Shown here: positions 8,683-17,278 of the stretch, piece after piece
How positions within the stretch are numbered: the stretch's first letter is position 1
Layout: each line of letters begins with the position of its first letter
Translations under genes and position numbers: made by a program
Assembly (NCBI GenBank): GCA_964389205.1
Contig: CAYMDH010000015.1
Location: 1 to 64,000 of the forward strand
Direction of reading: 5' to 3'
Origin: Leptobacterium sp964389205
GTDB lineage: Bacteria; Bacteroidota; Bacteroidia; Flavobacteriales; Flavobacteriaceae
Length of the DNA stretch: 64,000 nt
The notes under the pieces: generated by a model
Told to the model about the DNA's origin: nothing
The model's input: only the letters and a program-made list of their open reading frames with translations
Databases searched by the model: none

Positions 8683-9231
8683 TTATACAGTTTTGCTTTC
8701 CAATGGTTGTGCTATTGGAAAATCTACAGGTACTTGAGTAGTTTTATGTAAATAGTTACTAATTGTTTTATCTCCAACTAATGATATAACATCTACTAAG
8801 TTTCCTTTGCTATATCCTTGATTAAAGAAATTTTCTAATACGTCTGTATCAGTAGCACCTCTATTTTCAGTGATATTTTTTGCCAAATTTGCTAAGGCAT
8901 TCAATTTATTGTCAAAAGATGCTCTTCCACTTCTTAATTCTAAAACTTGTTCATCATTAAAACCATTCATCTTTCCAATTGCAGTATGAGCAGATAGACA
9001 ATAAACACAATTGTTTACTTGACTTACTGCAAGATTTACTGTTTCTTTTTCTTTTGCAGATAATGAAGTTTTTGCATTAGTGAAGTTTAAGTAATTCTCT
9101 AAAGCTGTATCAGAATGCGCATATGTTGCAAATAAGTTTGGTACAAAACCAAGCCCATTTTGAAGGTTATCAAAAATAGCTTGATTATTAGCACTCACTT
9201 CTTCTTTTGTTGGTATATTAAATGTGCTCAT
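8683..9231 (-). CDS. Carboxymuconolactone decarboxylase/AhpD-like family protein
   Basis: 182 residues of the all-alpha AhpD/CMD superfamily. The redox motif C75-V-Y-C78-L-S-A-H82 matches the CxxC...H active site of AhpD-type alkylhydroperoxidases, so a peroxide- or disulfide-linked role is likelier than decarboxylation. It is the first gene of a two-gene unit with the cupredoxin. Upstream lie a TATCTTTG promoter element and a pair of 21-bp-spaced direct repeats, and then the AraC gene on the same strand. Confidence 0.87.
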   Translation of the reverse strand: MSTFNIPTKEEVSANNQAIFDNLQNGLGFVPNLFATYAHSDTALENYLNFTNAKTSLSAKEKETVNLAVSQVNNCVYCLSAHTAIGKMNGFNDEQVLELRSGRASFDNKLNALANLAKNITENRGATDTDVLENFFNQGYSKGNLVDVISLVGDKTISNYLHKTTQVPVDFPIAQPLESKTV

Positions 9232-9279
9232 ATTATTTTATTTTTTAATTTAACTTTATTGTTGTTTTAAATAACAATG

Positions 9280-9287
9280 CAAAGATA
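9280..9287 (-). promoter_or_regulatory. -7 promoter element (TATCTTTG) for the AhpD-like/cupredoxin unit
   Basis: Exact TAnnTTTG consensus on the minus strand, 49 bp before the ATG at 9231. No TTG -33 element at normal spacing is seen, consistent with an activator-dependent promoter. Confidence 0.55.
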
Positions 9288-9316
9288 TCAAGAAAATCAA
9301 AGTCTAAAAATGGATC

Positions 9317-9345
9317 TTTTTCCCGACTACATGTCAATTTTTCCC
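9317..9345 (-). promoter_or_regulatory. Candidate AraC-type operator: two direct repeats 21 bp apart
   Basis: GGGAAAAA occurs twice on the minus strand (plus-strand 9317-9324 and 9338-9345), exactly 21 bp apart start to start, which is two helical turns. The nearer copy lies about 30 bp upstream of the -7 element at 9280, where a class II activator would sit. The AraC gene is the adjacent upstream gene. Confidence 0.5.
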
Positions 9346-9419
9346 AAGAACCATTTTTTGAATAGAAAAGAGGGTAAATCTTTTTAAAAAAAAGATGAAT
9401 TTGATAAGAGTAATTATAA

Positions 9420-10274
9420 TTATTCTACAGAAGCGGTAAGTTTTGGGAAATTACTTTGTTTAAACATTTTTGGAGATACTCCAGTATTTTTTTTGAACAA
9501 CCTACTTAAATGTGAAGCATCCTCAAAACCTAACTCATATGCTATTTCTTTTGTAGATTTATCTGTATAGTATAAAAGGCGTTTTGCTTCAAGAACAATT
9601 CGTTCATGAATAATTTGTAATGGACTTTTGCCAAATTCAGAAAAGTTGTTAGATAAAGTTTTAGGTGATTTGCTCATTTGATCTGCATAAAAAACAACAT
9701 TATGATGTTCTTTATAATGTTTGTCTACTAATAGGTTAAATTTTCTAATAGTATCAATTTTGGATTCATACGTTTTACTTAGACCTCCTTTAGATTTTAA
9801 TAATCTTGTAGATTTGATAATAAATCTAGCCATTAGCATTCGTAACATTTCTGCTTGAATAGTATCAGCATTTTCTAGTTCTTCTAAAAATATTTTATGC
9901 AAAATATCAAAACTATCAATGTCTTTTTTATCTAAATCTATAATAGGTATAACAGCATTACCAAAAAATAACAAACCTACACAGCTCACTTCTTTGTCAT
10001 GATCTTTTATACAATAAAATTCTTTATTGAATTGATATACGATAGCATTTTCACCACTTATATATTGAAAATATTGGATAGGGGTAAGAGCTATAATTTG
10101 ACCTGGCTTAATAGTAAAAGGGATACTATCTACAATGATTTTAATATCATTTGTTGTTGCCCAAATAAAAGTAAATAATTCAATCTGTTTAGTATTGGTA
10201 TAGGTTTCTAGTAATTGTTCATCTGCAACTTTTAAAACAGCATTTGTTTTAAATTCATTAAAAACTTTATTCAT
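9420..10274 (-). CDS. AraC-family transcriptional regulator
   Basis: 284 residues. The N-terminal ~170 residues form a putative sensor domain with no recognised ligand motif (SIPFTIKPGQIIALTPIQYFQY is cupin-like). The C-terminal double HTH is clear: VVFYADQMSKSPKTLSNNF and STKEIAYELGFEDASHLSRLFKK, with GVSPKMFKQ at the end. It lies upstream of and in line with the AhpD-like/cupredoxin pair; a 188-bp gap holds that unit's promoter and repeats. It is the likely regulator of the pair. Confidence 0.87.
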   Translation of the reverse strand: MNKVFNEFKTNAVLKVADEQLLETYTNTKQIELFTFIWATTNDIKIIVDSIPFTIKPGQIIALTPIQYFQYISGENAIVYQFNKEFYCIKDHDKEVSCVGLLFFGNAVIPIIDLDKKDIDSFDILHKIFLEELENADTIQAEMLRMLMARFIIKSTRLLKSKGGLSKTYESKIDTIRKFNLLVDKHYKEHHNVVFYADQMSKSPKTLSNNFSEFGKSPLQIIHERIVLEAKRLLYYTDKSTKEIAYELGFEDASHLSRLFKKNTGVSPKMFKQSNFPKLTASVE

Positions 10275-10356
10275 GTTGATTTAGTCTTAAACACAATCAT
10301 AAAATTACAAATGTAATTTGAAGGCGCTTTGATTTTTTGATTGATTTTTATTAAAA

Positions 10357-10384
10357 AACCCTTTACTTAGTAAAGTAAAGGGTT
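10357..10384 (-). terminator. Orphan hairpin terminator upstream of kynurenine 3-monooxygenase
   Basis: A perfect 12-bp stem (AACCCTTTACTT, 10357-10368, with AAGTAAAGGGTT, 10373-10384) and a 4-nt loop, followed on the minus strand by six T. No annotated minus-strand gene lies just upstream of it. The 312-bp gap 10275-10586 otherwise holds only a 26-codon minus-strand frame ending at 10384 and the KMO promoter region. Confidence 0.6.
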
Positions 10385-10537
10385 CAGTAGTGAAAATATA
10401 ATAGACGCAAAATGCGGATTGTTATTGTTTTATATACGTTAAGACGAATGTTTTTGGATTTCATTACAACAAAATTATTTTATTTAAATATGAAAAATGC
10501 TGTAATGTTAATTTTATGATGTTGTATAGTTTTTTGC

Positions 10538-10545
10538 TATTTTTG
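10538..10545 (+). promoter_or_regulatory. Putative -7 element (TATTTTTG) of the KMO gene
   Basis: Matches TAnnTTTG, 41 bp before the KMO start codon, in the 312-bp intergenic region. No well-spaced TTG -33 element. Confidence 0.4.
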
Positions 10546-10586
10546 GATATTTACCATTCCTTAAAAAGGATTTTTTTATAATTTTT

Positions 10587-11933
10587 ATGCAAACACCAAA
10601 AAGAGTTGCTATTGTTGGTAGCGGGTTGGTTGGTTCTCTTTTAGCTATTTATCTAAGAAGACAAGGTCATGACGTTGATATTTTTGATAGAAGACCAGAT
10701 ATTAGAAATATTAAATTTTCGGGACGTTCAATTAATTTAGCTATGTCTACCAGAGGATGGAGTGCTTTAGAAGAATTAGGAATAGCAGATGAAATTAGAG
10801 AACTTGCAATTCCTATGGATAAGAGAGCAATCCATATCAATAAAAAACCTATGTATTTTCAATATTATGGTAAAGAAGGAGAGTCTATTTCTTCTATTTC
10901 TAGAGGTTTATTAAATAAAAAAATGATTGATTTAGCTGAGAATGAAGGAGCTAAATTTATTTTTGAATCTAAAGTTTGGGATGTTACACTAGCAGAAGCT
11001 ACTTTGTATGTAGGACAAGCTGAAGAACATACATGGAAGGCTCATAAATACGATTTAATTTTTGGTGCAGATGGGGCTTTTTCAAGAACGCGGCATAAAA
11101 TGCAGCGAAGAAGTAGATTTAATTACTCTCAAGATTTCCTAGATACTGGCTATAAAGAATTGACAATTCCTGCAAATAAAGATGGGAGTCATAAATTAGA
11201 AAAACACTCTTTGCATATATGGCCAAGAGGAGTATTTATGTTAATAGCCCTTCCTAATATAGATGGTAGTTTTACGTGTACATTATTTATGCCTTTTGAA
11301 GGAGAGAATTCATTTGAGACCCTAGATACAGAAAAAAAAGTGCAAGCTTTTTTTGAATTGCATTTCCCTTTAATAACAGAAAATATTCCAGATTTAGTAC
11401 GTGATTTTTTTAAAAATCCTACCAGCGCTTTAGTTACCATAAAGTGTTTTCCTTGGACGTATTGGGATAAAACAGTGCTTGTAGGAGATGCAGCGCATGC
11501 TATAGTACCGTTCTATGGACAAGGTATGAATGCTGGTTTTGAAGATGTAAAAACACTTAATGACCTTATGAATTTGTATGGTGATGATTGGAGTTCTATT
11601 TTAAAAGAATACGAATTAAGTAGAAAACCAAATGCAGATGCTATAGCAGCGTTAAGTTATAAGAATTTTAAAGAGATGAGTAGTAAAACAGCTGACGAAG
11701 CTTTTTTATTAAGAAAGAAAATAGAAAAATGGTTTTCTGAAAAGCATCCTGATAAATGGATACCTTTATACAGTAGGGTGACATTTAGTAACCAACCTTA
11801 TACAGAAGCTATGGAAGAAGGAGAGAAGCAAGCACGTATTATGGATGAAATAATGAAGGAGCCCGAAATAATTTCAAATTGGAATAGTGAAAAAACAGAA
11901 AAGAAAATACTAGAGTTGTTGGCAGATAGATAG
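10587..11933 (+). CDS. kmo: Kynurenine 3-monooxygenase
   Basis: FAD-dependent aromatic hydroxylase that converts L-kynurenine to 3-hydroxykynurenine using NADPH and O2. 448 residues, close to bacterial KMO length. The dinucleotide fold is VAIVGSGLVGSLLAIYL (GxGxxG at 11-16), with acidic residue end IFDRR. The second FAD motif is VGDAAHAIVPFYGQGMNAG (about 300-320), and R/Y substrate residues lie in KFSGRSINLAMSTRG. With kynU it forms the oxidative Trp route; no tryptophan dioxygenase is in the window. The gene is a single unit with a terminator downstream. Confidence 0.95.
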   Translation: MQTPKRVAIVGSGLVGSLLAIYLRRQGHDVDIFDRRPDIRNIKFSGRSINLAMSTRGWSALEELGIADEIRELAIPMDKRAIHINKKPMYFQYYGKEGESISSISRGLLNKKMIDLAENEGAKFIFESKVWDVTLAEATLYVGQAEEHTWKAHKYDLIFGADGAFSRTRHKMQRRSRFNYSQDFLDTGYKELTIPANKDGSHKLEKHSLHIWPRGVFMLIALPNIDGSFTCTLFMPFEGENSFETLDTEKKVQAFFELHFPLITENIPDLVRDFFKNPTSALVTIKCFPWTYWDKTVLVGDAAHAIVPFYGQGMNAGFEDVKTLNDLMNLYGDDWSSILKEYELSRKPNADAIAALSYKNFKEMSSKTADEAFLLRKKIEKWFSEKHPDKWIPLYSRVTFSNQPYTEAMEEGEKQARIMDEIMKEPEIISNWNSEKTEKKILELLADR

Positions 11934-11955
11934 CTTTTTAATGTATTGTTTAACT

Positions 11956-11993
11956 ATAAAAAAAACCTCACTATTAGCACAGCGAGGTTTTTT
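11956..11993 (+). terminator. Terminator after kmo
   Basis: AAACCTC and GAGGTTT arms with one internal mismatch, a stretch of A on the left and T on the right. It lies between convergent kmo and the coiled-coil protein gene and may act on both strands. Confidence 0.75.
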
Positions 11994-12013
11994 ATAATAA
12001 AATATTTTAATGC

Positions 12014-12793
12014 TTAGATGGATGTAAACAGTTTCTCCATTTTACCTTTTTCTTCATCGGCAAGAATAGGATCTACTAATATTCTACCACTGTGTTCATC
12101 TGTAATTATTTTTTTACGAGCAGCAATTTCCATTTGAATTTGCGGAGGAATTGTAAAAAAAGACCCTCCAGAAGCTCCTCTTTCAATAGGAACAACAGCC
12201 AACCCGTTTTTTACATTTTCTCTAATTCTCTTATAAGCAGTAACCAATCTTTCTTCAATCATCTTTTCGAATTCTTCAGATTTGTTTAGTAATGCTTTTT
12301 CTTCTTTTTCAGTTTCTGCTAAAATAGCGTCAAGTTCACCTTTTTTATGCTTCAAATGACTTTCACGCTCAGATAATCGCGTTTTAGTTTGCGCGATAAT
12401 TTCTTTCTTTTGCTCTATTTGAACTTTGTATTCTTTAATATGCTTCTCAGCCAATTGAATTTCTAATTCTTGAAATTCAATTTCTTTACTTAAAGAATTA
12501 AACTCTCTGTTATTTCGAACATTTTTTTGTTGCTCGTTGTATTTTTTGATTAACGTTTTAGCGTCTTCAATTAAATTCTTTTTACTTGCAATTTCTTGGT
12601 TTAAATTGTCAAGGTCATGAACTAATTTATCTAAGCGTGTTTTTAAGCCTTCAACATCATCTTCCAGATCTTCAACTTCAAGTGGTAATTCACCTCTTAC
12701 ATTTCTTATTTCATCTACTCTAGAATCAATTAATTGCAAATCGTATAATGCTCTTAATTTTTCTTCGACAGTCGCTTCTGTTTTTTTAGCCAT
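12014..12793 (-). CDS. Coiled-coil protein of the C4 zinc-ribbon (DUF164/CdsZ-like) family, cysteines lost
   Basis: 259 residues. Residues ~10-180 are a long alpha-helical coiled coil (heptads rich in Leu, Lys, Glu). The C-terminal ~60 residues align with the family's zinc ribbon, with the usual ERG...GG...PPQ...EI...GRIL framework. The metal cysteines are replaced: ERGASGG instead of a CxxC knuckle, and TDEHSGRILVDP instead of CxxCGRIL. It therefore should not bind zinc. The function of the family is not firmly known. It begins 3 bp after the Nif3-like gene, a pairing common in Bacteroidota. Confidence 0.85.
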   Translation of the reverse strand: MAKKTEATVEEKLRALYDLQLIDSRVDEIRNVRGELPLEVEDLEDDVEGLKTRLDKLVHDLDNLNQEIASKKNLIEDAKTLIKKYNEQQKNVRNNREFNSLSKEIEFQELEIQLAEKHIKEYKVQIEQKKEIIAQTKTRLSERESHLKHKKGELDAILAETEKEEKALLNKSEEFEKMIEERLVTAYKRIRENVKNGLAVVPIERGASGGSFFTIPPQIQMEIAARKKIITDEHSGRILVDPILADEEKGKMEKLFTSI

Positions 12794-12796
12794 ATT

Positions 12797-13891
12797 TTAA
12801 AAGTACTTGATAGGATTAGTATTACTATCTGATAAAATGATTGCAAAATTATGAATTTTTTCTTTAAGATAGTCAACCAAAAGGTTTTTTGTAAACTGTT
12901 CTGTTTCAAAATGACCTATATCTGCAATAATAATACGGTTTTCAGCACTAAAAAACTCATGATATTTTATGTCTGAAGTAATAAATATATCTGCTTTAGC
13001 CTTTTTTGCGTCTCCAATAGCAAAGGCTCCACTACCACCCAATACTGCTATTCTTTTTATTTTTTTACCCAATAAAGAAGAATGCCTAATAACCGAAACA
13101 TTCATTTTTGTTTTTAAAAGTGTCAAAAATGCTTTTTCATCAATAGGCTCTTTTAGCTCACCAACCATACCCATTCCTATTTTTTGATTTGTATTTTCTA
13201 AAGTCGTTATTTCGTAAGCAACTTCTTCATAAGGATGATTTTTAAATAATATATCTAGAATTTTAGATTCTAAATGTTTGGCATAAGTAACCCCAATTTG
13301 TGTTTCTAATTCAGTATGTGTTTCTCCTTTTTTTCCTCTTACAGGGTTTGAGTTATCATTCCCATTAAAAGTGCCTATGCCTTCAGTATTAAAACTACAA
13401 TGATCATAATTACCAATAGCCCCAGCTCCTGCTTTAAAAAGAGCATTTCTAAGGGCTTCAGCTTTATCTTTAGGAATGTAAGTAATTAGTTTTTTTATAG
13501 TTCCTTTTTGAGGGATTAATACTTTTCTATTTTGAATCCCTAAAACATCACAAATTTTACCATTTACTCCAGTAAAAGTATTATCAAGTGCAGTATGTAT
13601 TGCATAAATAGCTATGTTGTTTTGAATGGCTTTGATAACAACACGTTCTACATAAGAACCGCCATTAAGTTTCTTTAAACCAGAAAAAATAATAGGATGG
13701 AAACTAACTATTAAATTACATTTTTTATCAATAGCTTCATCTACCACGTTCTCTAAGGCATCTAGAGTAACTAGTACGTTGGTTATATCCATGGTAGCAT
13801 CTCCAACTAACAAACCAACATTATCAAAATCTTCTGCATAAGTAGGAGGGGCATAATCTTCAATGTATGCTATCAACTCTTTAACTATCAT
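12797..13891 (-). CDS. Nif3-like dinuclear metal centre protein (YqfO type)
   Basis: 364 residues, the long form with an inserted PII-like domain (about 130-235) that splits the Nif3 fold. Putative metal ligands: SFHPIIF (single His where many members have HH), IHTALDN (His, Asp) and the C-terminal GHFETEQF (His, Glu). It forms toroidal hexamers in known structures; the biochemical role is unsettled, with GTP cyclohydrolase-like and phosphoesterase proposals. It is co-transcribed with the coiled-coil gene downstream. A TATCTTTG element (13908-13915) lies 17 bp upstream of its start. Confidence 0.9.
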   Translation of the reverse strand: MIVKELIAYIEDYAPPTYAEDFDNVGLLVGDATMDITNVLVTLDALENVVDEAIDKKCNLIVSFHPIIFSGLKKLNGGSYVERVVIKAIQNNIAIYAIHTALDNTFTGVNGKICDVLGIQNRKVLIPQKGTIKKLITYIPKDKAEALRNALFKAGAGAIGNYDHCSFNTEGIGTFNGNDNSNPVRGKKGETHTELETQIGVTYAKHLESKILDILFKNHPYEEVAYEITTLENTNQKIGMGMVGELKEPIDEKAFLTLLKTKMNVSVIRHSSLLGKKIKRIAVLGGSGAFAIGDAKKAKADIFITSDIKYHEFFSAENRIIIADIGHFETEQFTKNLLVDYLKEKIHNFAIILSDSNTNPIKYF

Positions 13892-13907
13892 TCGTATAAT
13901 TTTTATT

Positions 13908-13931
13908 CAAAGATAAAATATTATACTTTCG
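13908..13931. promoter_or_regulatory. Divergent promoter pair between nif3-like gene and lpxK
   Basis: TATCTTTG on the minus strand (13908-13915) serves the Nif3-like gene. TACTTTCG on the plus strand (13924-13931), one base off TAnnTTTG, serves lpxK. Both lie within a 45-bp divergent spacer, so the two promoters almost touch. Confidence 0.45.
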
Positions 13932-13936
13932 CCTAC

Positions 13937-14950
13937 ATGCAGCTGCTTCGAAAAATACTATTCCCTTTTTCCTTACTTTATGCTTTGATAGTGACCATTA
14001 GGAATTTTCTTTTTAATATTCATTTTTTTAAATCTACTAGCTATCATTTTCCAGTTATATGTGTAGGCAACCTAAGTGTAGGGGGAACAGGCAAAACACC
14101 CATGATAGAATACTTAATTAATACTCTAACTCCTACTAAAAAAGTTGCTACTTTAAGCAGGGGTTATAAACGAAAATCAAAAGGATTTTTAATGGGTGAT
14201 GAAAAAACTACTGTTTTAGATTTGGGAGATGAACCGTATCAATATTTTAAAAAATATAAAGATATCACAGTAGCTGTAGATGCTGATAGAAAAAATGGAA
14301 TCTCTCAATTAAGAAAACCCCCCTCATCTTCTGAAGTTATTCTTTTAGATGATGCATTTCAACATAGGAAAGTAAAAACAGGATTAAACATATTACTAAC
14401 TGTTTATAATGATTTATATATAGATGACTATCTCTTACCAACAGGGAATTTAAGAGACAATAGAAGAGAAGCCAAAAGAGCTGATATTATTATCATTACA
14501 AAGTGCCCATCTAATTTAACAATAGATGAGAAAAATAAAATTACTCAAAGATTAAAAATTCGAAATTATCAAAAAGTTTTTTTTAGTGCTATTAGATATA
14601 ACTCAAATTTTTATTCAAAGGAGAAGATATTTTCTATAGATGATTTAAAAAATAAAAAATGTACGTTGGTTACAGGTATTGCAAACCCTTCACATTTATT
14701 AAATTATTTACAAACTCAAGAGTTAGATTTTGAGCATATAAACTATGGGGATCATCATCATTTTTCAGAAAAAGAAATAGCAATGCTTCAAAACAAAGAA
14801 ATGATTATTACTACCGAAAAGGATTATATGCGATTACATGCATTAGAAAAAGCTTGTTATTTGCCTATAGAAATGCATATTCTTTTTAATGAAGAAAGTC
14901 ATTTAAATAAAGAAATATTAACATATGTAAACAATAAAAGCGAAGTTTAA
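13937..14950 (+). CDS. lpxK: Tetraacyldisaccharide 4'-kinase
   Basis: Inner-membrane-associated kinase that adds the 4'-phosphate to the lipid A disaccharide. 337 residues. N-terminal hydrophobic helix (FSLLYALIVTIRNFLF), then the Walker A loop GNLSVGGTGKTP (44-55), then the LpxK signature TLSRGYKRKSKG and the DDAFQHR motif with catalytic Asp/His. C-terminal GDHHHF and TTEKDYMRL motifs are also typical. Divergent from the Nif3-like gene. The predicted start ATG lies 6 bp after its promoter element, so the leader would be very short. Confidence 0.95.
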   Translation: MQLLRKILFPFSLLYALIVTIRNFLFNIHFFKSTSYHFPVICVGNLSVGGTGKTPMIEYLINTLTPTKKVATLSRGYKRKSKGFLMGDEKTTVLDLGDEPYQYFKKYKDITVAVDADRKNGISQLRKPPSSSEVILLDDAFQHRKVKTGLNILLTVYNDLYIDDYLLPTGNLRDNRREAKRADIIIITKCPSNLTIDEKNKITQRLKIRNYQKVFFSAIRYNSNFYSKEKIFSIDDLKNKKCTLVTGIANPSHLLNYLQTQELDFEHINYGDHHHFSEKEIAMLQNKEMIITTEKDYMRLHALEKACYLPIEMHILFNEESHLNKEILTYVNNKSEV

Positions 14951-14965
14951 AACTCCGCTTTTATA
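14936..14965 (+). terminator. Terminator overlapping the lpxK stop codon
   Basis: AAAAGCG-A-AGTT pairs with AACT-C-CGCTTTT around the stop codon, one mismatch in the stem, followed by a short T-rich tail. Confidence 0.6.
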
Positions 14966-15044
14966 AGGTTAAATGACTTAAAACTTTTATATAAATGTGT
15001 TTACATTTTAAATGAAGTCAATCTCTATGCCAAAGTCTTTGAAA

Positions 15045-17246
15045 TTAAATATTAACTTCAATATTTCTAAGTATGTTGGTGCCTAGTTTTTTATAAAAAA
15101 GTTCTGGTTTAAAAGGTTTTGTAATTACATCATTACAACCAACTTTATACAAATCATCTGTATTTTCATCTAAAGACATTGCTGTCAATGCTATTATAGG
15201 TACTTTGGTATTAAACTTTCTAATTTCTTTTGTGGTTAGCAAACCACTAATACCAGGCATATGAATATCCATTAAAATGGCATTGTAAATAGGGCTTTTG
15301 GCCATCTCTATCGCTTCATATCCATCATTAGCGATATCACAAGTCATGCCTTTCTTTAAAAGCATTTTCTTAGTAATTACTTGATTGATCTTATTATCTT
15401 CTACAATAAGAAGGTGCATATCTTGAAAGAACTCGTCTTTTACACTAATTTTAGTGTCTAAAGGAACTATTACTTCTTGTTTGGTCACTTCAAAATTTAT
15501 ATCAAAGATAAATGTACTACCGAGACCTAATTCACTATCAAGTTTAATTTCAGAATCAAACAGACTTAAAAGACTTTTTACAATAGTTAATCCAAGACCA
15601 GTACCTCCGTATTTTCTATTGATTTGTATAGATCCTTGTGCAAAACTCTCAAATATTGTAGCTTGTAATTCTTCAGAAATACCAATTCCGTTGTCTTTAA
15701 TCTTAAATCGAATAGTTGCATTTTTATCTTCTTTGACTATAGTATCTGCAATTACATTAATAACTCCATTTTCAGTGAATTTACATGCATTGCCAATCAA
15801 GTTGATAAGTATTTGTGATAATTTCAATGGGTCTCCGATAAGCTCAGTAGGTAACTCCTTGCTTATAGATAATTCGATAGTATTGTTGTTTTCTTTAGCA
15901 GTTTGAGATAAGGTATCTACAACATCATTTAAAATTGTTTTTAAACTAAAAGGTATCTTTTGCAATGAAAGCTTTTTAGCCTCAATTTTATTGATTTGTA
16001 ATATATCATTGATAAAATTCAATAGATATTCTCCAGAAAATTTTAGAGACTTCAAATGCTCTTTTTGACTCTCACTAGGGTTTTCTTCCAATAAGAGGTG
16101 TGTTAAACCTGTAACAGCATAGAGTGGTGTCCTTAGTTCATGACTTACAGTAGATAAGAACTGAGCTTTAGCTTGCATAGCTCTTTCTGCTTCATCTCTA
16201 GCATTTTCAAGTTCAGAGTTCTTTTTCAAAAGAAGATCATTCGTTTTAAACTTAATTTGATTATTTCTATAGAGTGATATCGTAAGTAATGAAATAATGA
16301 TAAGTAAGGCAGAGCTTAATACAGAGGTTAATTTAGACATATTTACTTGCTGCTGCTGCGTATTATTTTCTCGCTCTAATTGACTTATAAGTCGCGCTTG
16401 AAAAGCTAATGTACTATTTTCTATAAAAGGATCTCTTCGCTGAATAGATTGAGGGTTGAGGACTAAATGTATAATTTCATCTGCTTTTTCTGAATGATAT
16501 AGAGCTTTTTGATAATCTTCATTTTTTTGATACAAATTAGCTAGCATTCTATTATTTGCCATTTTTAATCTTGGGAAATCGATAGAGTTAGCAATTTTTA
16601 AAGCACCAGAAGCTTTCTCAGTGGCTTTTTCGTAATTATTTTCGTTATAATAAACTTTACTCAAATATGTATGTAAAGTGGCTCGTAAATAATTTTTTTC
16701 GTAAGGATGATCAATTGGATTTAATTTTTCGAAAATATTTTTTGCTTTCTCAAAATCATTTCTTTTAAAATGCACAATTCCTTCATAATATGCTATTAAA
16801 TTTAAAAGCTTTTTATCTTTTCTATTAATAGTTTCTTTAGCGTCTCGAATCGTATTTAATGCTTCGTAGAATTGTTTCTTTTCAGATTGTAGAATGGCTC
16901 TTAATCCTTTAGAGATAATAAATCCATAATCATATTCAGTATTCTTAAGAATATTTTCGGCTCTATTTAAATAGAAGTCTGCACTATTGAATTCTTCAAA
17001 TTCTAAATTAATTAGCGTAAGAATAATAAAACTATCTACTCTATCATTAACATTGTCTAACTTATGTGCTATCTTATAAGCTTCCTCTGAAGTATTAATG
17101 GCAGCTTCATACTTAATCTTGTTTTTGAAATAATATGATTTTCTAAGAAGGTCATTCAGACTATCTTTCATAGCATTTATATCTTGAGCATTAGAAGCAA
17201 AAGAGCATGATATTGCCAATAAGAGAAGTACGAAACAACGTTTCAT
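15045..17246 (-). CDS. TPR-containing hybrid histidine kinase/response regulator
   Basis: 733 residues. Signal peptide (1-20), then a periplasmic sensor of several TPR-like helical repeats (about 30-260), one transmembrane segment (306-326) and a short coiled coil. Then HisKA with phospho-acceptor His369 (STVSHELRTP), HATPase_c with N box (LIGNACKFTENG), G1 (DNGIGIS) and G2 (GGTGLGLTI), and a C-terminal receiver domain with Asp617 acid, phospho-Asp660 (LMDIHMPG) and Lys710. There is no DNA-binding output domain, so it must relay to a separate protein. The signal is unknown. Confidence 0.92.
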   Translation of the reverse strand: MKRCFVLLLLAISCSFASNAQDINAMKDSLNDLLRKSYYFKNKIKYEAAINTSEEAYKIAHKLDNVNDRVDSFIILTLINLEFEEFNSADFYLNRAENILKNTEYDYGFIISKGLRAILQSEKKQFYEALNTIRDAKETINRKDKKLLNLIAYYEGIVHFKRNDFEKAKNIFEKLNPIDHPYEKNYLRATLHTYLSKVYYNENNYEKATEKASGALKIANSIDFPRLKMANNRMLANLYQKNEDYQKALYHSEKADEIIHLVLNPQSIQRRDPFIENSTLAFQARLISQLERENNTQQQQVNMSKLTSVLSSALLIIISLLTISLYRNNQIKFKTNDLLLKKNSELENARDEAERAMQAKAQFLSTVSHELRTPLYAVTGLTHLLLEENPSESQKEHLKSLKFSGEYLLNFINDILQINKIEAKKLSLQKIPFSLKTILNDVVDTLSQTAKENNNTIELSISKELPTELIGDPLKLSQILINLIGNACKFTENGVINVIADTIVKEDKNATIRFKIKDNGIGISEELQATIFESFAQGSIQINRKYGGTGLGLTIVKSLLSLFDSEIKLDSELGLGSTFIFDINFEVTKQEVIVPLDTKISVKDEFFQDMHLLIVEDNKINQVITKKMLLKKGMTCDIANDGYEAIEMAKSPIYNAILMDIHMPGISGLLTTKEIRKFNTKVPIIALTAMSLDENTDDLYKVGCNDVITKPFKPELFYKKLGTNILRNIEVNI

Positions 17247-17278
17247 AGGTCAAGTTTAATTGGTAAATATAATTATTT

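Noticed and set aside
8683..9231. Calling the AhpD-like protein a 4-carboxymuconolactone decarboxylase
   Set aside because: The CxxC...H motif points to the peroxidase-type branch, and no protocatechuate genes are near.
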